Counted from the stretch's first letter, positions 12,557 through 20,071 are shown. The stretch is 43,701 nt of DNA from an uncultured Rhodospirillales bacterium (GCA_937905845.1 CALCYJ010000311.1:1-43701), one strand, 5' to 3'. Made by a program: numbers and translations. The notes: a model not told the origin generated them from the letters alone.

Positions 12557-14089
12557 ATGGCGGTGACCCCGAGGCTCGAACTCCGTCAATCCCAGTCTCT
12601 GGTGATGACACCCCAGTTGCAGCAGGCCATCAAGCTGCTGCAACTCTCCAACCTCGAATTGAGCGAGTTCGTCGATCAGGAGCTGGAGCGCAACCCGCTG
12701 CTGGAGCGGGCGGAGACCGCGGGCGGCGATGGCGACGGCGAGAGCGCGGGCGCGGCGCCCGACGAGACGGCGGCAGCCGATCCGGCGCCGGCCATGCCCG
12801 ACAGCGCGCTCGATCTCGGCAGCGACCGGCCGGAGGCGGCGGCACGCGAACTCGACACCGATTTCACCAATGTCTTCACTAACGACGCCGCGAGCGACAC
12901 CGGCCTGCTCCCGGGCCAGGGGAGCGAGGGACTCTATCCCGACCGCGGCGGCAACAGCCGCTTCGAGAATTCCGACTTCGGCCTCGAACACACGCTGTCC
13001 GAGGCGGCCACCCTGCACGAGCATCTGCTGCGCCAGCTTCATATGGAAACCATCGATCCGGTGGAGCGGCTGATCGGCGCCCATCTCATCGGCCTTGTCG
13101 ACGAGGCCGGCTATATCGCGCTCGACGAGGCGGAGGCGGCCGAGCGGCTCGGCTGCGAGCCGGCGCAGATCCTGGCGATCCTCGCCCGCGTGCAGAATTT
13201 CGAGCCGACCGGCGTCTGCGCCCGCTCGCTGAAAGAATGCCTGGCGCTCCAGCTCAAGGAGCGCGACCGGCTGGACCCGGCGATGGCGGCGATGCTCGAA
13301 CATCTCGATCTCGTGGCCCGGCGCGAGTTCGCGGTCCTCGGGCGGATCTGCGGCGTCGATGCCGAGGATATCGCCGACATGCTGAGCGAGCTGAAGCGCC
13401 TCGACCCCAAGCCCGGCCATGTTTTCGGCGCCGAAATCGCCCAGACGCTCATCCCCGACGTCTATGTCCGCCTGGCGCCGGACGGCACGTTCCTGATCGA
13501 GCTGAACAGCGAGACGCTGCCGCGGGTGCTGATCAACCGGCGCTATTATGCCCGCGTCCTCGGCTCCGCCCTGAGCAAGAGCGAGAAGACCTATGTCTCC
13601 GACTGCTTGAATTCCGCCAACTGGCTGGTGAAGTCGCTCGATCAGCGCGCCAATACCATCCTCAAGGTGGCGAGCGAGCTGGTGCGCCAGCAGGAAGCCT
13701 TTTTCCGCCGCGGCGTCCGGCACCTCCGGCCGCTCAACCTGCGCGCCATCGCCGAGGCGATCAGCATGCACGAGAGCACGGTAAGCCGGGTTACCGCCAA
13801 TAAATACATGGCGACGCCGCGCGGCACGTTCGAAATGAAATATTTCTTTACCTCCGCCATTGCATCCTCTTCGGGCGGCGAGGCGCATTCGGCGGAAGCG
13901 GTACGCGATCGCATCCGCGCCCTGATCGATGCCGAGAGCGCCGAGGAAGTCTTGTCCGACGACCGCCTGGTCGAGGTCCTGATGGCGTCGGGGGTCGATA
14001 TCGCCCGGCGGACGGTGGCGAAATACCGCGAGGCCATGCGCATTCCCTCGTCGGTGATGCGCCGCCGGCTCAAGCGGGCGCAGAAATGA
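12557..14089 (+). CDS. rpoN: RNA polymerase sigma-54 factor
   Basis: Alternative sigma factor that recognises -24/-12 promoters and needs an AAA+ enhancer-binding protein to open DNA. Seen: 510 residues. Region I is Gln/Leu-rich (RLELRQSQSLVMTPQLQQ), followed by an acidic, low-complexity region II (about 55-130), the core-binding domain, an HTH (STVSRVTANKYMATPRG) and the RpoN box ARRTVAKYRE at 483-492. All three PEP-CTERM genes in this window have promoters of the type it reads. It is probably cotranscribed with lptB. Confidence 0.97.
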   Translation: MAVTPRLELRQSQSLVMTPQLQQAIKLLQLSNLELSEFVDQELERNPLLERAETAGGDGDGESAGAAPDETAAADPAPAMPDSALDLGSDRPEAAARELDTDFTNVFTNDAASDTGLLPGQGSEGLYPDRGGNSRFENSDFGLEHTLSEAATLHEHLLRQLHMETIDPVERLIGAHLIGLVDEAGYIALDEAEAAERLGCEPAQILAILARVQNFEPTGVCARSLKECLALQLKERDRLDPAMAAMLEHLDLVARREFAVLGRICGVDAEDIADMLSELKRLDPKPGHVFGAEIAQTLIPDVYVRLAPDGTFLIELNSETLPRVLINRRYYARVLGSALSKSEKTYVSDCLNSANWLVKSLDQRANTILKVASELVRQQEAFFRRGVRHLRPLNLRAIAEAISMHESTVSRVTANKYMATPRGTFEMKYFFTSAIASSSGGEAHSAEAVRDRIRALIDAESAEEVLSDDRLVEVLMASGVDIARRTVAKYREAMRIPSSVMRRRLKRAQK

Positions 14090-14115
14090 CGGCAAGCTTG
14101 GCCGCCGCAGCGCTG

Positions 14116-14144
14116 TTGACAGCCACGGGCCGCTCTCTTATGGT
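14116..14144 (+). promoter_or_regulatory. Sigma-70-type promoter for hpf (and ptsN)
   Basis: TTGACA at 14116-14121, a 17-base spacer, and TATGGT at 14139-14144, in the 144-base gap between rpoN and hpf. It would give a leader of about 80 bases before the hpf ATG and let hpf-ptsN be expressed apart from rpoN. Confidence 0.65.
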
Positions 14145-14233
14145 CCCGGCTTCCTCAGCACCGCTGGACCCGCCCGGATCGTCGCGCGGGGTATTGGAAC
14201 GGCAAGATTGCCGTCGCTAGATGGGTTTCCGGC

Positions 14234-14818
14234 ATGCAGGTACAGATTTCGGGCAAGCAGATCGATATCGGGGACGCGCTCAGGACCCATGTCGGCTCAA
14301 GGCTTTCCGAGCTGGTCGGGAAATATTTCGACGATGCCATCGACGGCAGCGTGGTGTTCTCGCGCCAGGGTTCGTTCTTCCGCGCCGATTGCTCGGTGCA
14401 TGTGGGCGGCGGCATTTCGGTCCAGGCGCAGAGCGAGGCGGCCGACATCTACGCCGGCTTCGATGCCGCGGCCGACCGGATCGACAAGCAGCTCCGCCGC
14501 TACAAGCGGCGCCTGCGCAAGCATCACCTGAGCCGCCGCAGCACCCTCACCGACGAGGCGCTGGCGGCGCAGGCCTATGTGCTGGCGCCCGAGCCCGAGG
14601 ACGAGGGCGAGGAGGAGCCGGCCGATTTCGCGCCCCTGGTGGTGGCCGAGACCACGACCGAGATCGCTACCTTGACCGTAGGCGAGGCGGTCATGCGGAT
14701 GGATCTGGCGAGCCAGCCGGCGCTCATGTTCCGCAACCGCGGCCACGGCGGGCTGAACGTCGTCTATCGCCGGCCCGACGGCAATATCGGCTGGATCGAT
14801 CCGCGTCAGCCGGGATGA
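14234..14818 (+). CDS. hpf: Long-form ribosome hibernation-promoting factor
   Basis: Binds the 30S subunit and drives 100S ribosome dimer formation in stationary phase. Seen: 194 residues with an N-terminal RaiA/S30AE domain (start MQVQISGKQIDIGDALR), an acidic linker (EPEDEGEEEPADF near 120-132) and the C-terminal dimerisation domain of long HPFs (TLTVGEAVMRMDL then FRNRGHGGLNVVYRR). The rpoN-hpf-ptsN order is conserved across Proteobacteria. It has its own candidate promoter. Confidence 0.95.
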   Translation: MQVQISGKQIDIGDALRTHVGSRLSELVGKYFDDAIDGSVVFSRQGSFFRADCSVHVGGGISVQAQSEAADIYAGFDAAADRIDKQLRRYKRRLRKHHLSRRSTLTDEALAAQAYVLAPEPEDEGEEEPADFAPLVVAETTTEIATLTVGEAVMRMDLASQPALMFRNRGHGGLNVVYRRPDGNIGWIDPRQPG

Positions 14819-14869
14819 ACGGCCACGCCTTGCTCCGCACCCCGTCCCGGACGGATCCCCAGGGCGAAT

Positions 14870-14917
14870 GCCAGCGCGAACGCCAGCGCGAACGCCAGCG
14901 CGAACGCCAGCGCGAAC
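14870..14917 (+). repeat. Four perfect 12-bp tandem repeats upstream of ptsN
   Basis: Unit GCCAGCGCGAAC at 14870-14881, 14882-14893, 14894-14905 and 14906-14917, all identical. They end 16 bases before the ptsN ATG. Read in frame from the ATG at 14868 they would encode a Pro-Ala-Arg-Thr repeat, but the conserved IIA-Ntr N-terminus begins after them, so I place them in the untranslated leader. Confidence 0.9.
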
Positions 14918-14933
14918 GAAAGTATCAGGTGTC

Positions 14934-15398
14934 ATGGAGATTGCCGATCTGCTGCTTCCCAAGAGCGTGATCGCCCAGCTCAAGGCGACCAGCAAGAAGC
15001 AGGCATTGCAGGAGCTTTCGACCCGCGCCGCCGAACTTACCGGCCTGAGCGAGCGCGTCCTCTTCGACACGCTGATGGAGCGCGAAAGGCTCGGCACCAC
15101 CGGTGTCGGCCACGGCATCGCCATTCCCCACGGCAAGATCGGCGAGCTTGGCCGGCTCTGCGGCCTGTTCGCCCGGCTTGAGGAAGCGGTCAATTTCGAT
15201 GCCATCGACGAGGTGCCGGTCGACCTCATCTTCGTGCTGCTGGCCCCCGAAGGCGCCGGCGCCGACCATCTGAAAGCCCTGGCGCGGGTCTCGCGGCTCC
15301 TGCGCGACAAGACGATCTGCGAGAAGCTGCGCGGCACCGACAATCCCGATGCCCTCTATGCGCTCTTGACCCACTCGACGGCATCCCACGCCGCCTGA
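14934..15398 (+). CDS. ptsN: Nitrogen-PTS EIIA component
   Basis: Phosphoryl acceptor of the nitrogen phosphotransferase system (PtsP-PtsO-PtsN), which regulates potassium, nitrogen and carbon responses. Seen: 154 residues forming a single PTS EIIA type 2 domain; the phosphorylated residue is His66 in GIAIPHGK. The start is at 14934 (MEIADLLLPKSVI), where family members begin. An upstream in-frame ATG at 14868 would add 22 residues made largely of the 12-base repeats. It follows hpf by 115 bases and ends at the strong hairpin at 15430. Confidence 0.94.
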   Translation: MEIADLLLPKSVIAQLKATSKKQALQELSTRAAELTGLSERVLFDTLMERERLGTTGVGHGIAIPHGKIGELGRLCGLFARLEEAVNFDAIDEVPVDLIFVLLAPEGAGADHLKALARVSRLLRDKTICEKLRGTDNPDALYALLTHSTASHAA

Positions 15399-15412
15399 AA
15401 CGACCAGCCGGC

Positions 15413-15527
15413 ACAAGCGGAACAGCCTCAAGGGCGGCTCCCCTCTCGGGGAACCGCCCTTTCCTGTCAGACGGGCCGGTCTTGTTCTTTGATGAAACTA
15501 CTCGAAATCAGAAGCGGCTCAGGCCTT
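15413..15527. repeat. Direct repeat copy 1 (terminator plus PEP-CTERM 3' end)
   Basis: 115 bases matching 16898-17012 without gaps and with six mismatches. It holds the terminator hairpin, a spacer (with GATGAAACTACTCGAAATCA) and the last codons, Lys-Ala-stop, of the minus-strand PEP-CTERM gene. It marks the left edge of a tandem duplication. Confidence 0.93.
15430..15465. terminator. Terminator between ptsN and PEP-CTERM gene A, probably bidirectional
   Basis: AAGGGCGG and TCCCC pair with GGGGA and CCGCCCTT around a short loop (15430-15461), with TTTCC after it on the plus strand. It lies 31 bases beyond the ptsN stop and 58 bases beyond the stop of the convergent PEP-CTERM gene. Confidence 0.8.
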
Positions 15528-16187
15528 GTTACGACGACGGCGCGCCATGCCCAGCATGCCGAGGAGGCCGAGGCTGGCTCCCATGATCGCGAGCGACGAA
15601 GGTTCAGGCACCGCGGCCACGTTGAAGTCGAGCACCGCCGGCAGCCCGTTTGCTTCGACATAATAGAGCGTGAAGGCGCCGGTCACGTCGTTGTACGAAG
15701 TAGCCTCGGCGCTGGTCGGCAGCGCGCTGTCGAATACCAGGCCCGACGAATCGTACAGAGAGGCGCCATCATCATGCGTCACCGTGCCGGAAATGCCACC
15801 ACCGGTGATCGTGCCGGTGATCACCATCAGCGTCGTCTGGGAGAAGCCGCTAGCGCTGAGCTCGTTATCGGAAACGCTGCTAAGCCCGGTCGTGGTGCCG
15901 CCATCCGACGCGAAGAAAGCGCCCACCGTATCGGTGGCGCCGCCGCCGAGATCGAGATTGAGCGCACCGGTATAGGTGCCGGTGGCCAGCGCCAACCCAA
16001 GCAGTAAAGGATTCGACGGAGCGGCCTGCTCGACCGGGTCATTTATCGAACCGCCAGTATTGTCAATCTGCCAGACCGAGACGTTGAAGGTGCCGGTGAG
16101 GGGCGAGGCCTGGGCGATCCCCGCTGTCGCCAGCGCGGCGACTGCGGTCAGAGCCACGGCGAGAAACGAATTCTTGAACGACACCAT
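15519..16187 (-). CDS. PEP-CTERM sorted exported protein (copy A)
   Basis: Secreted protein of 222 residues. Seen: signal peptide of about 27 residues (MVSFKNSFLAVALTAVAALA, cleavage after IAQA), a mature region rich in Thr/Ser/Gly/Asp without Cys, and a C-terminal sorting signal: VPEPSS, a hydrophobic span, then RRRRNKA. PEP-CTERM proteins are cleaved by an exosortase (encoded elsewhere) and delivered to the cell surface or matrix. The start at 16187 is set by the signal peptide and GGGG just upstream; the longer open frame to 16634 is not used. A sigma-54 promoter lies 47-63 bases upstream. Signal peptide, tail and flanks match copy B but the mature domain does not. Confidence 0.88.
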   Translation of the reverse strand: MVSFKNSFLAVALTAVAALATAGIAQASPLTGTFNVSVWQIDNTGGSINDPVEQAAPSNPLLLGLALATGTYTGALNLDLGGGATDTVGAFFASDGGTTTGLSSVSDNELSASGFSQTTLMVITGTITGGGISGTVTHDDGASLYDSSGLVFDSALPTSAEATSYNDVTGAFTLYYVEANGLPAVLDFNVAAVPEPSSLAIMGASLGLLGMLGMARRRRNKA

Positions 16188-16233
16188 GGGTTCCCCCGTT
16201 TTAATCGATATTGCAACTGATTCTTCGCACAAA

Positions 16234-16250
16234 TGCAAAATTCTTGCCAT
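16234..16250 (-). promoter_or_regulatory. Sigma-54 promoter of PEP-CTERM gene A
   Basis: On the minus strand ATGGCAAGAATTTTGCA. TGGCA and TTGC are separated by six bases, so the GG and GC are 12 apart, as required for sigma-54. The -12 GC lies about 48 bases before the ATG at 16187. Confidence 0.82.
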
Positions 16251-16311
16251 TCCAATATTTCCAATAGAATCAAGGACACAAGCCCATAGAGGCCACAAAG
16301 CCCGCGATAAT

Positions 16312-16328
16312 TGTAAGATTCCTCGACA
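16312..16328 (-). promoter_or_regulatory. Proximal enhancer-like box of gene A
   Basis: On the plus strand TGTAAGATTCCTCGACA, about 63 bases upstream of the -24 element. It matches the box of gene B at 16 of 17 positions and that of the third PEP-CTERM gene in the outer TGTAA and CGACA. Read as an activator site by inference. Confidence 0.6.
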
Positions 16329-16588
16329 AATATGCACTTCCCCCGACAGAAAACCGCTGTGACAACACGCCAAAGACGGTGATGACGCCCTGAGCGCGAT
16401 GGGCATCCGCGCCGCGGGCCGGCCGCCCGCTTGCTTCGGGGAGATCTTCAACGGCCGGGCAGGGAAATTGTAATCCCATGATATAAATGGGTAATTTCGT
16501 GGATTCCGGATCCAGCCATCCGCCATCGCCGCCCTTCGCGGTGGGACTATGTCGGAAAATGTCCCCAGGCGACGGGCATTGGGGATGC

Positions 16589-16605
16589 TGTCAAATTCTT
16601 CGACA
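16589..16605 (-). promoter_or_regulatory. Distal enhancer-like box of gene A
   Basis: TGTCAAATTCTTCGACA on the plus strand, 14 of 17 positions equal to the proximal box; the outer TGTC/GACA form a dyad. An identical copy lies at 18064-18080 upstream of gene B. Confidence 0.5.
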
Positions 16606-16856
16606 GGGCGGCCTCGGGCACAGCCCGGATGCAATCGATTCGACGCATCCGCCGTCAGGGCATCCCATGATCCTCTGTCTCATGAAATGCTCTCAACCCG
16701 TTATTCCGAAATTAATTCCTGTCGGAAAGCGCGAGCCGGCCCTTTCCAAAGAGGATCGAGGCTCTACCGTGGCGCCGGTCCGGGGGTGGCAAACTTTTCG
16801 CCACGAGGCCCGAAACCGCATCTGGACGGCGGCCCGGGCCCGGCTTTGCGCAAGAA

Positions 16857-16898
16857 TGGCAACCCCAACGGGATTCGAACCCGTGTTTTCACCTTGAA
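16857..16898 (-). pseudogene. tRNA-Glu 3' fragment at the duplication junction
   Basis: 42 bases identical, apart from one mismatch, to the 3' part of the intact tRNA-Glu (18162-18203): CCA end, 3' acceptor strand, full T arm, variable loop and part of the anticodon arm. The 5' half is missing and is replaced by the copy of the ptsN-side flank, so it cannot make a tRNA. Confidence 0.9.
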
Positions 16899-17012
16899 CA
16901 AGCCGGACAACCTCAAGGGCGGCTCCCCTCTCGGGGAACCGCCCTTTCCTGTCAGACGGACAGGTCTTGTTCTTTGATGAAACTACTCGAAATCAGGAGC
17001 GGCTCAGGCCTT
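16898..17012. repeat. Direct repeat copy 2 (terminator plus PEP-CTERM 3' end)
   Basis: 115 bases matching 15413-15527 with six mismatches. It starts exactly where the tRNA-Glu fragment ends, which fixes the junction of the tandem duplication at about 16898. It contains the second terminator (16915-16950) and the 3' end of gene B. Confidence 0.93.
16915..16950. terminator. Duplicated terminator downstream of PEP-CTERM gene B
   Basis: The stem-loop (AAGGGCGG...CCGCCCTT) is identical to the one at 15430-15465, now 54 or more bases beyond the stop of gene B on the minus strand. Confidence 0.78.
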
Positions 17013-17666
17013 CCGGCGGCGGCGGACCAAGGCAAGACCCGCAAGACCCGCACCGAACAGCGCCAGAGTGGCCGGTTCCGGAACGGGGTTGATATTGTGC
17101 ATGCCAAGGATGAGATCGTTATAGTCGTAATCGCTGCCTTGGCTGGCGAGCAGATCTTCCAGACCCACGAAGTCCCAGTCGTTGATCGGGGCGATTGCGG
17201 TCATCACGCCATAGGACGAGCCGAGGTCCGCCTGGGTCAAAGTGCTGCGCGGCGGATCCGTCTGATAATCCGTATAGCTCGATTGAACGGCGACATGCTG
17301 CTCCCCGTCGGCAGCCAGAACGCCCGGTGCGAAGCTGGTTCCGGTCGTCTGGTTGGTGAAGGAGAAATTGAGCGTCTCGCCAACCGTGAGGCCGGAGAGC
17401 GTCACCTCGGTACCGACCGAACTCTGATTGCCGAGAAGCACCGTCGCACCGTTAAGAAACACGTCCACGTCGGCGGCGTTGCTAAAGGCGAAGACGACCT
17501 GCACCGTCGAAGCGGAGGCCGTGATCGAACAGGTCGTGCCGGCGAGTGGGTTCGGTGCACTGATGGGCGTGCTGGACACGCACGTCGCCTGGGCGATCCC
17601 CGCGGTCGCCAGCACGGCGGCGGAGGTTACAGCGGCGGCGAGAAACGTATTCCTGAACGAAACCAT
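17004..17666 (-). CDS. PEP-CTERM sorted exported protein (copy B)
   Basis: Secreted protein of 220 residues. Seen: signal peptide nearly identical to copy A (MVSFRNTFLAAAVTSAAVLA, then TAGIAQA), a different mature domain with two Cys near its start, and the sorting tail VPEPATLALFGAG ending RRRRKA. Just before the tail, WDFVGLEDLLASQGSDYDYN continues into DLILG; this acidic DxDYNDL motif resembles the end of DUF4114-type domains, which suggests calcium binding (inference). GAGGGG precedes the ATG at 17666. A sigma-54 promoter lies 44-60 bases upstream. It is presumably processed by an exosortase encoded elsewhere. Confidence 0.88.
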   Translation of the reverse strand: MVSFRNTFLAAAVTSAAVLATAGIAQATCVSSTPISAPNPLAGTTCSITASASTVQVVFAFSNAADVDVFLNGATVLLGNQSSVGTEVTLSGLTVGETLNFSFTNQTTGTSFAPGVLAADGEQHVAVQSSYTDYQTDPPRSTLTQADLGSSYGVMTAIAPINDWDFVGLEDLLASQGSDYDYNDLILGMHNINPVPEPATLALFGAGLAGLALVRRRRKA

Positions 17667-17709
17667 TGTTTCCCCTCGTCTTGATCGTTATTGCAGCTAA
17701 ACCGCTACA

Positions 17710-17726
17710 AGCAAGATTTCTGCCAA
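17710..17726 (-). promoter_or_regulatory. Sigma-54 promoter of PEP-CTERM gene B
   Basis: On the minus strand TTGGCAGAAATCTTGCT: TGGCA, six bases, TTGC, with GG and GC 12 apart. The -12 element lies about 45 bases before the ATG at 17666. Confidence 0.82.
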
Positions 17727-17787
17727 TTCGAGAACATGCGTGGAATCAAGGACCATGTCTTAAAGAGGTCACAAAGGCCGGCAAAAT

Positions 17788-17804
17788 TGTAAGATTCCCC
17801 GACA
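17788..17804 (-). promoter_or_regulatory. Proximal enhancer-like box of gene B
   Basis: TGTAAGATTCCCCGACA on the plus strand, at the same distance from the -24 element as the box of gene A. A second TTTCTGTCGG half-site follows further upstream in both copies. Confidence 0.6.
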
Positions 17805-18063
17805 AATGCTCGCCTCCACCGACAGAAAGTCATCGGGGCGACACGCCAGAGACGCCGATCGCGCCTCGCGGACGATAAAGTGCCCGGGCCGCCGCAGGGC
17901 CGCCACCCGTTCCGGCGACAGATCCGACGCGCGGGGAACAAAATTCTAATCCCGTGCGGCGGAAGGATAATTTGGTGATTTCAGGGGCCGGCCATAGGCC
18001 GCCGCCGCCCTATAACGCGACGAAATCGGGGCATGCCGGCCAGGGGGTCGGCATTGAGGATTC

Positions 18064-18080
18064 TGTCAAATTCTTCGACA
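18064..18080 (-). promoter_or_regulatory. Distal enhancer-like box of gene B
   Basis: TGTCAAATTCTTCGACA, identical to the distal box of gene A, about 340 bases upstream of the gene B promoter. Confidence 0.5.
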
Positions 18081-18161
18081 GGGCGACCTTGGCTGCGGCC
18101 CGGATGCGACTGGCCCGGGGGCATGCGCCGCCGGCGGCCCGGGCCCGGCTTTGCGCGAGAA

Positions 18162-18239
18162 TGGCGACCCCAACGGGATTCGAACCCGTGTTTTCACCTT
18201 GAAAGGGTGGCGTCCTGGGCCGGGCTAGACGATGGGGTC
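18162..18239 (-). tRNA. tRNA-Glu (UUC)
   Basis: 78 bases on the minus strand. Acceptor GACCCCA pairs with TGGGGTC, then G73 and an encoded CCA. The anticodon loop CTTTCAA (anticodon TTC) closes the stem CACC/GGTG, with a C-A mismatch at its outer pair. The T arm is ACGGG/CCCGT with loop TTCGAAT. Its 3' 42 bases are repeated at 16857-16898. Confidence 0.93.
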
Positions 18240-18251
18240 TCTGGCCGGCCT

Positions 18252-18280
18252 TCTGTACTGGGAGTAGCGGCAGAAATCAA
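18252..18280 (-). promoter_or_regulatory. Sigma-70-type promoter of tRNA-Glu
   Basis: On the minus strand TTGATT (18280-18275), a 17-base spacer, and TACAGA (18257-18252). Transcription would begin near 18245, just before the tRNA 5' end at 18239, in the short gap after recJ. Confidence 0.6.
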
Positions 18281-18298
18281 GCCGCTTGCGGCCGAAGG

Positions 18299-20071
18299 CT
18301 ATCGGCCGGACCAGGCGGCGTCCTCGATGACGAACTGGACCCGCCGCTCTCCCCGCCAATGATCGGCCCGGAGCGCGCCGGCGATCAGGAGCGACGCACC
18401 GTCCCGGCTGAACAGGGCTTCGCCGAGCGCGGTCTCCCGCGCCCGGAAGGCGATGGCTTTCAACCGGGCGCCGTCGGCGCCGAGAAGCAGGCAGCGGACA
18501 TGATTCTCTCCGACCGCCGCCGGCTGCACCACGCGGGCACCGGCGATGACGAAGCGGGGCTCCGCGTGGCCGGCGCCATAGGGCCCCGCCTGTTCCAGCA
18601 GATCGAGCAGTTCGGCGGTGGCGCCTCCAACCGCGAGAACCCCGTCGATGCCGAGGCGAGCGGCCGCATCCCCGCCCTGCGGCCCGATGCGGCCGGCGAG
18701 AAATTCGGCGAGCGGGGCGAGGTTCTCGGCCGCAATCGTCAGGCCGGCCGCCATGGCATGGCCGCCGCCGTTGATCAGCAGCCCCGCCTGGCGCGCCGCC
18801 GTCACCGCGGCGCCAAGATCGATACCCTTGACCGAGCGGCCCGAGCCGCGTCCGATCCCGTCCGCCAGGGCGATGACCAGCGCCGGCCGGCGGTAATGAT
18901 CCTTCAGGCGGCTGGCCACGATGCCGACCACGCCGGGGTGCCAGCCCTCGCCCGCCGCGATGACGACAGGCCCGGGCGGCCCCGCCGCCGCTACCTGGGC
19001 GAAAGCCTGCTCCTGCACCGCCGCCTCGATCTCCCGGCGCTCGGCGTTCAATTGGTCGAGCGCGCGCGCAAGCTCGGCGGCTTCCCCCTCGTCCTCGGTG
19101 GTCAGCAGCCGGGCGCCGAGGTCGGCCTGGCCGACCCGCCCGCCGGCATTGACCCGCGGCCCGAGAAGAAAGCCCAAATGATAGGCCCCCGGCGGCTCGG
19201 CCAGGCCCGCCACATCGGCCAGCGCCGCCAGTCCGACATTGGCGCGCCCGGCCATCACTTTCAGCCCCTGGCCGACCAGCGCGCGGTTGACGCCGGTGAG
19301 CGGCACCACGTCGCATACGGTACCGAGCGCGACGAGGTCGAGCCATTGCCGCAGATCGGGCTCGGGCCGCGTGCCGTACCAGCCTTCGGCCCGCAAGGTC
19401 CGGTTCACCGCCACCACGAGCAGGAAGGCGACGCCGACGGCGGCGAGCTGGCCAAGGCCGCCCGCCTGGTCGAGCCGGTTGGGATTGACCACGGCCAGGG
19501 CCTGCGGCAGTTCCGGTTCGGCTAGGTGATGATCGATCACGATCATTTCGAGCCCGGCTGAGGCCGCGGCGGCGAGCGGCGCATGGGCCACCGTGCCGCA
19601 ATCGACCGTGACCACGAGCGCAATCCCAGCCTCCCGCAACCGGAGCAGCGCCGGCGCGTTCGGGCCGTAACCCTCCTTGAGCCGGTCGGGGATATAGAGG
19701 GTCAGATCCCCGCCCACGGCGGCGAAGAAGCGCTTGAGCAGGGCGGAGGAGGTGGCGCCGTCGACGTCGTAATCGCCGAACACCGCCACCCGTTCGCCGG
19801 TGCGGATGGCGCGGGCAAGGCGGGAGGCCGCCTCATCCATGTCGCGCAAGGCGGAGGGATCGGGCAGGTGATCGCGCAGGCGGGGTGCGAGGAAGGTTTC
19901 CGCCGCGTCCAGGCCGACGCCGCGCCCCGCCAATACGCGCCCCACCACCTCGGGCAGCGCCAGCCGCTGGGAGAGGGCCTGCGCCAGCCGCTCGTCGTCG
20001 TTGCGCGCTTCCCAGAACCGCCCGCTGAGCGAGCGGGCAACGCCGAGGACGGGCTCCGCCGCCCGACCCAT
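18299..20071 (-). CDS. recJ: Single-stranded-DNA-specific 5'-3' exonuclease RecJ
   Basis: Processes 5' ends in RecF-pathway recombination and mismatch or base-excision repair. Seen: 590 residues, normal length. The DHH phosphoesterase metal motifs are GDYDVDGATS (Asp100, 102, 104), Asp157 in VTVDCGT and Asp180-His181-His182 (VIDHH). The DHHA1 motif is GGGHAMAAG, followed by the OB-fold C-terminal region. It is the last gene of the minus-strand alaC-hom-glpX-recJ run, 21 bases after glpX, and ends just upstream of the tRNA-Glu promoter. Confidence 0.96.
   Translation of the reverse strand: MGRAAEPVLGVARSLSGRFWEARNDDERLAQALSQRLALPEVVGRVLAGRGVGLDAAETFLAPRLRDHLPDPSALRDMDEAASRLARAIRTGERVAVFGDYDVDGATSSALLKRFFAAVGGDLTLYIPDRLKEGYGPNAPALLRLREAGIALVVTVDCGTVAHAPLAAAASAGLEMIVIDHHLAEPELPQALAVVNPNRLDQAGGLGQLAAVGVAFLLVVAVNRTLRAEGWYGTRPEPDLRQWLDLVALGTVCDVVPLTGVNRALVGQGLKVMAGRANVGLAALADVAGLAEPPGAYHLGFLLGPRVNAGGRVGQADLGARLLTTEDEGEAAELARALDQLNAERREIEAAVQEQAFAQVAAAGPPGPVVIAAGEGWHPGVVGIVASRLKDHYRRPALVIALADGIGRGSGRSVKGIDLGAAVTAARQAGLLINGGGHAMAAGLTIAAENLAPLAEFLAGRIGPQGGDAAARLGIDGVLAVGGATAELLDLLEQAGPYGAGHAEPRFVIAGARVVQPAAVGENHVRCLLLGADGARLKAIAFRARETALGEALFSRDGASLLIAGALRADHWRGERRVQFVIEDAAWSGR

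Larger units (their letters stand above)
16188..16897. other. Upstream regulatory region of PEP-CTERM gene A
   Basis: No gene. Apart from an extra stretch of about 170 bases at roughly 16625-16810, it is homologous to 17667-18203. Reading leftward toward gene A it contains the tRNA-Glu fragment, the distal 17-base box (16589-16605), the proximal box (16312-16328) and the sigma-54 promoter (16234-16250). Additional TGTCGGAA half-sites occur near 16550 and 16721. Confidence 0.8.
17667..18161. other. Upstream regulatory region of PEP-CTERM gene B
   Basis: No gene. It is homologous to the region upstream of gene A but lacks an internal stretch of about 170 bases. It contains the sigma-54 promoter (17710-17726), the proximal box (17788-17804), the distal box (18064-18080) and the 3' flank of tRNA-Glu. 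Confidence 0.8.

Noticed and set aside
14870-14917. The 12-base repeats as a CRISPR array
   Set aside because: Units are directly adjacent without spacers and too short.
16188-16634. Longer start for PEP-CTERM gene A at 16634
   Set aside because: The added 149 residues would precede a clear signal peptide and cross the sigma-54 promoter region.
16857-18203. The 16.9-18.2 kb segment as a small integrative element with tRNA att sites
   Set aside because: No integrase, and the parallel duplication of the ptsN-side flank at the other end is explained more simply by tandem duplication.
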